Assembly (NCBI GenBank): GCA_003133345.1 | Contig: PKXB01000119.1 | Span: 33,642-38,796, forward strand | From: Hyphomicrobiales bacterium | GTDB taxonomy: Bacteria; Pseudomonadota; Alphaproteobacteria; Rhizobiales; Xanthobacteraceae | DNA length: 5,155 bases | Direction of reading: 5' to 3' | Part shown: positions 1-5,155 of the stretch, piece after piece | Position numbering within the stretch: the first letter of the stretch is position 1 | How the letters are laid out: each line of letters starts with the position of its first letter | Made by a program: the position numbers and the translations under genes | Notes under the pieces: model-generated | Told to the model about the DNA's origin: nothing | Database searches by the model: none | What the model saw: only the letters and a program-made list of their open reading frames with translations

Positions 1-20
1 CTTTTCGGGATCATGCGCTA
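1..20 (-). repeat. Partial copy of a Hyphomicrobiales-type palindromic intergenic repeat, cut by the window edge
   Basis: These 20 bases match positions 867-886 at 18 of 20 positions, in the same orientation. They are one end of the palindromic repeat seen complete upstream of the SDR gene; the rest lies outside the window. Read on the minus strand the block opens with TAG then CGCATGAT, and that TAG is the stop codon of the SDR gene. The identification as a dispersed family is from remembered examples in Bradyrhizobium-like genomes. Confidence 0.75.
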
Positions 21-818
21 TGTGCGCGGCGCGCGCCTGCGCCGCGATTGCCGCGAATCCACGGCCGCCAGTAGCGCCCGCCGCGGGACAATGCGGATCA
101 GGAAGGTGACCAGTTTGTTGGTGAGACCCGGGATGACCACGCGTTGCCCGCGCATCAGGCCGCGGTAACCGAGCTCCGCCACCCGCTCGGGCGACTGGCT
201 GAGGAAGTCGGGCGCCAGTTTGCCTTTGACGCCGGCGCGCGCCGCGAATTCAGTCGGTACCGGACCGGGGCAGAGCACGGTCACCCGCACCCCGCGCAAT
301 TTAAGCTCGCTGTGCAGCGCCTCGCTGAACGACAGCACATAGGCCTTGCTGGCGTAATAGACCGCCATACCCGGCCCGGGCAGGTAGCCGGCGACCGAGC
401 CGACATTGAGCACGCCGCCGCGGTGGCGCGCCAGGCTATCGACAAAGGCGAGCGAAAGTTCGGTGAGCGACCGCACATTGACGTCGATCATCGCCAATTG
501 TTCGTCGCGGTCGCGCGAACTGGCGTGCCCCGTCAGTCCGAAGCCGGCATTATTGACCACGTATTGCGGCTCGGCCCCCTGCGCCGCAAGCACCTCGCCG
601 ATCACGCGGGCGGCATCGTTGCGTTGCAGATCGGCGACGATCACCAGTGGCTTGCGCGTGCCTGTTGCGGCGATCTCATCGGCCAGCGCCCGCAGCCGGT
701 CCTCGCGCCGCGCCACCAGCGCCAGTTCGTGGCCGTTGCGCGCGAACACCCGCGCCAGCGCGACGCCGATGCCGGCTGAGGCGCCGGTGATCACGGTAAT
801 CGGCCGCAAGCCGCTCAT
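18..818 (-). CDS. SDR family NAD(P)-dependent oxidoreductase (DltE/YqjQ-like)
   Basis: This is a classical short-chain dehydrogenase/reductase of 266 aa, a usual length, predicted to be cytosolic and to oxidise or reduce a carbonyl/alcohol substrate that cannot be named. It has one Rossmann domain: the cofactor motif TGASAGIG at residues 11-18, basic residues ARR at 36-38 after strand 2 (suggesting NADP(H) preference), NNAG at 89-92, and a catalytic tetrad N114, S141, Y154, K158 (YYASK), followed by PGPVPTEF at 184-191. I chose the ATG at 818. The frame stays open to an ATG at 905, but those 29 extra residues are encoded by an intergenic repeat and precede the normal N-terminal strand. The Shine-Dalgarno before 818 is weak. 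The C-terminus is an arginine-rich tail (RQSRRRRAPRT), and the TAG stop lies in a second repeat copy, so the tail may be non-native. The upstream MFS gene has its own terminator, so this gene is probably transcribed separately. Family is sure; substrate is unknown. Confidence 0.93.
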   Translation of the reverse strand: MSGLRPITVITGASAGIGVALARVFARNGHELALVARREDRLRALADEIAATGTRKPLVIVADLQRNDAARVIGEVLAAQGAEPQYVVNNAGFGLTGHASSRDRDEQLAMIDVNVRSLTELSLAFVDSLARHRGGVLNVGSVAGYLPGPGMAVYYASKAYVLSFSEALHSELKLRGVRVTVLCPGPVPTEFAARAGVKGKLAPDFLSQSPERVAELGYRGLMRGQRVVIPGLTNKLVTFLIRIVPRRALLAAVDSRQSRRRRAPRT

Positions 819-836
819 TGGCTTAACATTTGTTTG

Positions 837-886
837 AGCATGATCTTTTCCGAAAACCGGTGCCTGCTTTTCGGTATCATGCTCTA
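837..886 (-). repeat. Palindromic intergenic repeat (GCATGAT...ATCATGC family), complete copy
   Basis: This is an imperfect dyad with two nested pairs of arms. The outer arms agcatgat (837-844) and atcatgct (876-883) are perfect complements. The inner arms ccgaaaa (850-856) and ttttcgg (868-874) are also complementary, so the unit can fold into a hairpin. A trailing cta at 884-886 is shared with the partial copy at positions 1-20. The sequence resembles a repeat that I recall being scattered in intergenic regions of Bradyrhizobium, Rhodopseudomonas and other Hyphomicrobiales. It lies between the MFS terminator and the SDR start, and ends about 18 bp before the SDR ATG, so in the SDR transcript it could form a leader hairpin if transcription starts upstream. 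Function of the family is unclear to me. Confidence 0.8.
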
Positions 887-927
887 GCGTCTCGCCAACC
901 GGCATGCAAACCGCGCGGGACGCCCCG

Positions 928-966
928 ATAAAAACAATCGGCCGCCCGGCAGCCCGGACGGCCGAT
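928..966 (-). terminator. Intrinsic (rho-independent) terminator of the MFS gene
   Basis: On the minus strand the sequence ATCGGCCG pairs with CGGCCGAT (966-959 with 944-937). The stem continues through a T-G wobble and a CCGG/CCGG inner stem around a GCTG loop. It is followed at once by TGTTTTTAT, a clear U-tract. The hairpin starts 20 bp after the MFS stop codon. The other strand lacks a T-run after the stem, so it should work in one direction only. Confidence 0.88.
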
Positions 967-986
967 AGATGACGTCAGGGCACGGA

Positions 987-2333
987 TCAAGCTGTGGCGG
1001 CGACATCCTCCAGCGCCCGGTTGCGCGGCTCCACGCCCCAGGCCCACACCACCACGATCTGAATCACCACCAGGCCGATCATCAGCCAGACCACGCCCGG
1101 CAACTGGTAGGACGCCATCAGGGCGGTGACGACGAAAGGCGAAGCCACCGTGGCGCCCCGCCCCAGTGTGTTGCAGATGCCATTGGCGCGCAGCCTGATC
1201 TCGGTCGGGAACAGTTCCGGCGTGTAGACGCCGAACAGGATCGCGGTCTGCACATAGATCGCCACGATCAGCACAAAGCCGACGCTCAACACGATGGTCG
1301 GGTCAGACGCCGCATTGAAGCGGGCATAGATGTAGCCGGCAACGATGGTCACGATCGACGCGCCGATGATGCTCGCGCGCCGCCCGATGGCATCGGAGGT
1401 GTAGGCGCCGAGCGCACAGCCGAGCAGCGAGGCGATCGAGAGCACCAGCGTGTAGGCGAGCGAACTGGTGATGGTGAGGCCCTGGCGCAGGAAGAACTGC
1501 GGCAGGAAGATCACGAAGCCGAAGATCAGCGTGTTGATGGTGATCAGCACCCAGCTGCCGACGATCATGCGCTGCAGAATCGGCGGCCGCAGCATGGCCG
1601 TTGCGGTGAGCTGCGGGGTTGTCGGCGGCTTGGCCGCCGGCGGCAACGCTCCGGCGCCGGCCGTCACTTCCTTCTCGATCGACGTCATCAAGGCTTCCGC
1701 TTCCGCGCTGCGGCCTTTCGATTCCAGCCAGCGCGGCGACTCCGGCAAGTTCTTGCGCAGATACCAGACGATCAGCGAGCCGACGCCGGCGATGATGAAC
1801 ATCGGCCGCCAGCCCCAAGCCGGAATGATCAGATAACCGAGCAGCGCGGTCACCGGGAATCCCGCCACCACCAGAAACGCCATGAACGACAGCCAGCGGC
1901 CGCGCGTGCGCGGCGGCACGAATTCGGTGAGCGTCGAATAGCCGACCACGATCTCGGCGCCGAGCCCCAATCCCTGGATGAAGCGCAAGACGATGAGCTG
2001 CGTCATGTCCTGCGCGAAGGCGGCCGCCAGCGAGGCCAGCCCAAAGATCAGCAGATTGATCTGATAGGTGAAGCGGCGGCCGAACCTGTCGCCGACAAAG
2101 CCGGTGACCAGTGCGCCGATGGTCATGCCGACGAAGGTCAGGGAGACAAATTGCGGAATCTGCAGCGGCGTCGAGAACTTGCTCTGGATCACGGAAGCGA
2201 TCACACCACCCGCGACATAGAGATCGTAGCCGTCGAAGAACATGCCGGCGCCGACCAGCCAGAAGATGCGGTAATGGAACGATGAGATCGGAAGCCGGTC
2301 GAGTCGTGCGCCGGCATTCACTGCGCTAGCCAT
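987..2333 (-). CDS. MFS transporter, metabolite:H+ symporter / sugar-porter-like
   Basis: This is a 448-aa inner-membrane secondary transporter with the usual MFS length and a pattern consistent with 12 helices. Signature elements, in order: DGYDLY at residues 34-39 in helix 1 (an acidic residue here is typical of aromatic-acid:H+ symporters and NiaP-like carriers), the loop 2-3 motif GDRFGRR at 81-87, RFIQGLGLGAE at 117-127, PESPRWLESKGR at 197-208 before the central cytoplasmic loop, the repeated motif DAIGRR at 314-319, and TPELFPTEIR at 371-380. The central loop around 209-250 is rich in Ala and Pro. The ATG at 2333 is supported by a strong Shine-Dalgarno. The gene has its own terminator and a palindrome upstream, so it looks like a single-gene unit. 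Proton-coupled uptake of a small organic acid or similar metabolite is likely from the family, but no neighbouring catabolic gene or regulator points to a substrate. Confidence 0.93.
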   Translation of the reverse strand: MASAVNAGARLDRLPISSFHYRIFWLVGAGMFFDGYDLYVAGGVIASVIQSKFSTPLQIPQFVSLTFVGMTIGALVTGFVGDRFGRRFTYQINLLIFGLASLAAAFAQDMTQLIVLRFIQGLGLGAEIVVGYSTLTEFVPPRTRGRWLSFMAFLVVAGFPVTALLGYLIIPAWGWRPMFIIAGVGSLIVWYLRKNLPESPRWLESKGRSAEAEALMTSIEKEVTAGAGALPPAAKPPTTPQLTATAMLRPPILQRMIVGSWVLITINTLIFGFVIFLPQFFLRQGLTITSSLAYTLVLSIASLLGCALGAYTSDAIGRRASIIGASIVTIVAGYIYARFNAASDPTIVLSVGFVLIVAIYVQTAILFGVYTPELFPTEIRLRANGICNTLGRGATVASPFVVTALMASYQLPGVVWLMIGLVVIQIVVVWAWGVEPRNRALEDVAATA

Positions 2334-2338
2334 TTGAT

Positions 2339-2346
2339 TCCCCCCT
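2339..2346 (-). promoter_or_regulatory. Strong Shine-Dalgarno of the MFS gene
   Basis: The minus strand reads AGGGGGGA, five bases before the ATG at 2333. This purine block is the best ribosome binding site in the window and fixes the start of the MFS gene. Confidence 0.75.
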
Positions 2347-2432
2347 GCGGACCGGATGTTTAAGCACCGGTCTTGTTGCCCACGGCGGATCGTAGTCGAG
2401 ACGGAGCGCAGGCGCTACCGCCCGAGCGGCCA

Positions 2433-2451
2433 GCCGCGAAACTTTCGCGGC
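2433..2451. promoter_or_regulatory. Perfect 19-bp palindrome, candidate operator upstream of the MFS gene
   Basis: The arms gccgcgaaa and tttcgcggc are exact reverse complements around a single central c. The site lies in the 189-bp gap between the tadD-like stop and the MFS start, with its near edge about 100 bp upstream of the MFS ATG. An odd-centred perfect dyad of this length suits a dimeric repressor (for example TetR, GntR or LacI type), though the family cannot be told. As RNA it could form an 8-bp stem with a 3-base loop. No T-run follows on either strand, so a terminator role is less likely. No regulator gene is in the window and I found no convincing -35/-10 pair around it. Confidence 0.5.
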
Positions 2452-2486
2452 CGTATCAAGAACCAGCAATGTTGAGAATTAATCCC

Positions 2487-2512
2487 GCCGTCCGGCTGTT
2501 TTCCGGCGCGGC
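2487..2512 (-). other. Weak GC hairpin after the tadD-like gene
   Basis: Arms GCCG/CGGC and CCGG/CCGG with an internal mismatch can form a broken stem-loop, starting about 10 bases after the tadD-like stop codon. There is no T-run after it on the minus strand (GGGATTAATTC follows), so it is a poor intrinsic terminator. It might stabilise the mRNA 3' end or have no function. Confidence 0.25.
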
Positions 2513-2522
2513 AACACAAGGC

Positions 2523-3110
2523 CTATTGGATGGCCTTGCCCTTGCGGTAGCTGTCTTCCAGAAGCTGCATATTGTTCTGCACGTATTTATTGCCGGGGTC
2601 CCTGCGCTGGGCGGCGTCGAGCTTCTCGCGCGCGCGCTTGTAGTCGCCGCGCAGCATGTAGGAATAGCCCTGGTTGTTCAGGATCTCGGTCGTCGGCCCC
2701 AGGATGCCAATGGCCTGGTTGTAGGCGCGGTCGGCGAGATCGAAGCGGCGCAAGCGGTCATAGGACGCGGCAAGCCCGAGCCAGGCCTCCGCGTCGCGCG
2801 GATGCAGCTCGGCCGCGTGACGGAAATATTTCTCGGCCAGCCCGAAATTATTGGCGCGGTATTGCTTCTTGCCGAGGCTCAAGGCGTCGTTCGGATCGCT
2901 GCCGAGCAGGCCCGGTTGTGTGGAAGCCGGCACGCCGAGCACCGACGGCAACGGTTCGTCGGCCGTGACGTCATTTGCCGGCGCCGCGGCAAAAGCATCC
3001 GCGCCCGGCGTTGTCGATTCGAACGGATTGGAGAATTTGCCGGCGCTGCATCCCGCCAGCCACAGGCCGGCCGCTGCAATAAACACGGCTCGGGCAATTC
3101 CAATACGCAT
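2523..3110 (-). CDS. tadD: TadD-like TPR lipoprotein of the Flp/Tad pilus locus
   Basis: This is a 195-aa predicted lipoprotein with TPR repeats. Residues 1-20 form a signal peptide (basic MRIGIAR, then a hydrophobic stretch), ending in the lipobox LAGC with the lipidated cysteine at 21. The next residue is Ser, which by the E. coli rule would favour the outer membrane. A low-complexity Ala/Pro/Thr-rich linker spans about 22-72. Three TPR-like units follow at about 73-105, 106-139 and 140-173, with typical pieces such as A-E-KYFRHA and the pattern LGLAASYDRL-RFDLAD. TadD lipoproteins are thought to help assemble the Tad secretin complex. Position directly after tadC fits the common order tadA-tadB-tadC-tadD. 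The frame extends to a TTG at 3146, but the ATG at 3110 has GGCAGG seven bases upstream and puts the signal peptide at the N-terminus, so I chose it. The symbol rests on TPR content plus context. Confidence 0.85.
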   Translation of the reverse strand: MRIGIARAVFIAAAGLWLAGCSAGKFSNPFESTTPGADAFAAAPANDVTADEPLPSVLGVPASTQPGLLGSDPNDALSLGKKQYRANNFGLAEKYFRHAAELHPRDAEAWLGLAASYDRLRRFDLADRAYNQAIGILGPTTEILNNQGYSYMLRGDYKRAREKLDAAQRRDPGNKYVQNNMQLLEDSYRKGKAIQ

Positions 3111-3150
3111 GACAAAGCCTGCCGGAAACGTCCGCGACGGGACCAAAGGT

Positions 3151-3167
3151 TAAGCTAGGAGAGCTTA
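3151..3167. other. Short inverted repeat in the tadC-tadD gap
   Basis: The arms taagct and agctta are perfect complements around the loop aggag. The repeat lies 41-57 bp upstream of the tadD-like ATG within the 95-bp gap after tadC. It has no T-run after it on the minus strand. It could be an mRNA hairpin or a protein site; the stem is short and the role is unknown. Confidence 0.35.
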
Positions 3168-3205
3168 GTTAAGAAATTCTTCACCCTATGCTTTGCGCCG
3201 GAAAA

Positions 3206-4177
3206 TCAGAAAAAATGCCCGACATGCAGACGCACGAACACCGGCAGCAGGATGACCACGAACAGCACCGGAAAGATGCACACCATCATCGGCACCGAGA
3301 GCTTGGCAGGCAGCGCATAGGCCTTTTCCTCGGCGCGCGAGAGCCGCTTATGGCGCATGTCGTCGCTATAGACCCGCAGCGCATCGGTGATGCTGGAGCC
3401 GAGATCGATCGATTGGTTGATCAAGGTCGCGAACGCGTGCGCCTCGTCGAGCGCCAGCCGGTCGGCGAAGCGCTCGAGCGCGTCCTTGAGCGGGCGGCCG
3501 GCACGGGTTTCGAGATTGGTCATATGAATATTGGTCGAGAGCGAAGGATAGCTGTCGCCGAGCTCGCGGCCGATGCGTTCGAGCGCGGCTTCCATCGACA
3601 ACCCGGAATCCGCGCACACCACCAGCAGGTCCATGAAATCCGGAAAGCCGGCGCGGTGCTCCTCCTTGCGGGTGGAAATACGCCGGTCGACGTACATGCT
3701 GGGGCCGACGTAGCCGGCGATGCCGCCGACGATCACCATCAGCCAAAAGAACGTCGTTCCGTGCGACTCCATCATGGGCCGCGCCACGAACACGGCGGCG
3801 GCGATGCCGACGGCGAGCGCCGTGCGCGCGATGAAAAAGAACGCGACCCCGCGCGGATCGTAGATGCCGGCCTGGATCAGCCGCCGCCGCAGCACCTTCA
3901 TGTGCTCGTCGTTGGTCGAGGAATAGTGCTTGGTGGTGTATTCGATGAGTTGGGCCACCACCTTCAGGCTGGAATATCGCAACGAGCGCTTGGGATTGGC
4001 TTGCCGCTCGCTTTCATCCAGGATGTGTGACGTGCGCCGCTTGACCGAGCCGCGCACGCGCGCGAACGCCATCACCGAGAACGCCATGGTGCCGGCGGCG
4101 AGGAACACCAACAGCGCCATCATCACGCTGGCATTGTCGTTAAATACGTTGCTGAAGGTTGAGGACAACATGTTCAT
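3206..4177 (-). CDS. tadC: TadC, inner-membrane platform protein of the Flp/Tad pilus (type II secretion F family)
   Basis: This is a 323-aa integral membrane protein, a normal length for TadC. TadB and TadC together form the inner-membrane platform on which the ATPase TadA drives assembly of Flp pilin. Predicted membrane segments lie at about 17-39, 110-131, 141-162 and 295-316. The T2SSF (GspF-like) domain spans about 178-312, beginning FPDFMDLLVVCADSGLSMEAAL and closing with EKAYALPAKLSVPMMVCIFPVLF, both characteristic of TadC. The ATG at 4177 begins three bases after the tadB TGA, and no good Shine-Dalgarno is seen, which suggests translational coupling. A second ATG two codons in (4171) is an equal alternative. 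Assignment as TadC rather than TadB rests on being second in the pair and on the ALPAKLSVPMM C-terminal region. Confidence 0.92.
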   Translation of the reverse strand: MNMLSSTFSNVFNDNASVMMALLVFLAAGTMAFSVMAFARVRGSVKRRTSHILDESERQANPKRSLRYSSLKVVAQLIEYTTKHYSSTNDEHMKVLRRRLIQAGIYDPRGVAFFFIARTALAVGIAAAVFVARPMMESHGTTFFWLMVIVGGIAGYVGPSMYVDRRISTRKEEHRAGFPDFMDLLVVCADSGLSMEAALERIGRELGDSYPSLSTNIHMTNLETRAGRPLKDALERFADRLALDEAHAFATLINQSIDLGSSITDALRVYSDDMRHKRLSRAEEKAYALPAKLSVPMMVCIFPVLFVVILLPVFVRLHVGHFF

Positions 4178-4180
4178 CGG

Positions 4181-5146
4181 TCAGATCTTGAAATTGACCA
4201 TGCGGTACATGATGAAGTTGCCGACGCCCATCCAGCAGGCGGCCAGCACCAGCGCGATTTTGGTCAGGTCCTCACCCCAGACGCTGGCGTAGAAAGTCGG
4301 CACCAGGAAATTGATCACCGCGAACATGCCGATCGGCAGCGACGACAGGATCAGCGCCGAGGCACGGCCTTCTGCCGCCAGCGCGCGAATCTTGCGGCGC
4401 ATCTTGAAGCGCTGGCGGATCACGCCCGACAGGTTTTCCAGGATTTCGCCGAGATTGCCGCCGGTCGAGCCCTGGATAGCGACCGCGGTGACGAATAGCG
4501 GAAGGTCGTCGGTGCCGACGCGGAAATAGAGATTGCGCATCGCGGATTCGAGGTCGGCGCCGTAGGTGATCTCGTCGGTGACGGTGCCGAACTCGCTGCC
4601 GATCGGGTCGGGCTGTTCGCGCGCCACCATGTTGATGGCGATCGGAACCGGATGGCCCGCGCGCAGCGAACGCACGATGATGTCGATGGCGTCGGGGAAC
4701 TGCGCGGCGAATTTCTTTTGCCGCCGCGAGCGCAGGAACCTGAGCACCATGAAGGGCAGCACGAAGCCGCTGAACAGCGCGGCGATGACGGCGTGCAACA
4801 AGCGCCCCTCGAACACCATGGCGGCCGCGAACGCCCCGATCATACCGACAATGACGATCAGGATCAGCCGTCCGAAGCCGATGGTCAGGCCGGATTGCAG
4901 CACGAGCTTATTGAAACTGACGAGCGGCAACCGATATTCGCCGCCGCTGGTCAGCCCGCGCTCGCGCCGCAATTGCACCAGCACGCTTTCGCGGTCCGGC
5001 TTGTCGTCCATCACCTTGAGGCGGCGGTTGATGTTATGGCGGTAGGACGCCTTGTTGTAGAACAGCAGATAGACGCCTTCCGCGAACATCGCCGCCGAGA
5101 CGCCGATCAGCAGATACATCAGATAGACCGGATTGAAGTCGAACAT
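4181..5146 (-). CDS. tadB: TadB, inner-membrane platform protein of the Flp/Tad pilus (type II secretion F family)
   Basis: This is a 321-aa membrane protein, full length for TadB, the partner of TadC in the Tad pilus inner-membrane platform. Predicted helices lie at about 8-30, 92-112, 117-138, 264-285 and 293-314. The T2SSF domain covers about 149-285. It starts FPDAIDIIVRSLRAGHPVPIAI and contains the conserved block QGSTGGNLGEILENLS at 225-240, then the basic stretch RQRFKMRRKIRALAAEGRAS at 244-263 before the next helix. The ATG at 5146 is bounded by an in-frame TGA at 5155-5153, only six bases upstream. That TGA may be the stop of the preceding gene, most often tadA/cpaF in this locus type, but this is inference because the window ends there. 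No clear ribosome binding site can be judged at the edge. The gene is intact. Confidence 0.92.
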   Translation of the reverse strand: MFDFNPVYLMYLLIGVSAAMFAEGVYLLFYNKASYRHNINRRLKVMDDKPDRESVLVQLRRERGLTSGGEYRLPLVSFNKLVLQSGLTIGFGRLILIVIVGMIGAFAAAMVFEGRLLHAVIAALFSGFVLPFMVLRFLRSRRQKKFAAQFPDAIDIIVRSLRAGHPVPIAINMVAREQPDPIGSEFGTVTDEITYGADLESAMRNLYFRVGTDDLPLFVTAVAIQGSTGGNLGEILENLSGVIRQRFKMRRKIRALAAEGRASALILSSLPIGMFAVINFLVPTFYASVWGEDLTKIALVLAACWMGVGNFIMYRMVNFKI

Positions 5147-5155
5147 GGCGCGTCA

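Noticed and set aside
144..779. 211-codon open frame on the plus strand
   Set aside because: It is antisense to the SDR gene, whose full catalytic motif set is on the other strand.
837..886. Palindromic repeat considered as a terminator, IS end or CRISPR repeat
   Set aside because: The MFS terminator is already found just upstream, no T-run follows the repeat, no transposase gene is present, and there are only two copies 866 bp apart with a gene between them rather than spacers.
969..2285. 438-codon open frame on the plus strand
   Set aside because: It lies wholly antisense to the MFS gene. Its product is a low-complexity mix of His, Arg, Asp and Gln with no fold or motif, as expected for the shadow of a GC-rich membrane-protein gene.
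2351..2480. TTGATA-like hexamer on the minus strand as a -35 box for the MFS gene
   Set aside because: No plausible -10 element lies 16-18 bp downstream of it, so I do not call a promoter.
3108..3146. Longer TTG start for the tadD-like gene
   Set aside because: It adds 12 residues ahead of a clear lipoprotein signal peptide and lacks a good Shine-Dalgarno; the ATG at 3110 has GGCAGG at suitable spacing.
2373..3158. 261-codon open frame on the plus strand covering the palindrome and the tadD-like gene
   Set aside because: The part over the tadD-like gene is its antisense shadow, and the remainder crosses non-coding sequence. The minus-strand frame has a lipobox and TPR repeats, so it is the real gene.
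3188..4030. 280-codon open frame on the plus strand
   Set aside because: It is antisense to tadC, has the same His/Arg/Asp-rich shadow composition and no recognisable domain.

Overview
The window is GC-rich and all five supportable genes lie on the minus strand. Reading from high to low coordinates, the order is tadB, tadC, a tadD-like lipoprotein gene, an MFS transporter and a short-chain dehydrogenase/reductase (SDR). The tad gene order, the codon use and a palindromic intergenic repeat that I recall as very common in Bradyrhizobium, Rhodopseudomonas and related genomes all suggest an alphaproteobacterium of the Hyphomicrobiales (Nitrobacteraceae/Xanthobacteraceae range). That placement is from memory and motif recognition, not a search.

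Region 2523-5155 is the distal end of a Flp/Tad (tight adherence) pilus locus. TadB and TadC are the two inner-membrane platform proteins of the type II secretion F family. They are 3 bp apart and probably translationally coupled. A 95-bp gap with several short symmetric AT-rich elements separates tadC from the tadD-like gene, which encodes a lipoprotein with TPR repeats. The upstream tad genes (ATPase tadA/cpaF and others) would lie beyond the right edge. An in-frame TGA just before tadB may be the stop of the preceding gene.

Region 929-2522 is a separate transcription unit for a 12-helix MFS transporter of the metabolite:H+ symporter / sugar-porter-like type. It has a strong Shine-Dalgarno sequence, a perfect 19-bp palindrome about 100 bp upstream that could be an operator, and a convincing intrinsic terminator 20 bp after the stop.

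Region 1-928 holds an SDR oxidoreductase bracketed by two same-orientation copies of the intergenic repeat. The upstream copy can be read through as a spurious N-terminal extension. The downstream copy, cut by the window edge, supplies the stop codon. No new defence, mobile or otherwise undescribed system is visible; the points of interest are the repeat-gene interplay, the palindrome and the tadC-tadD gap.
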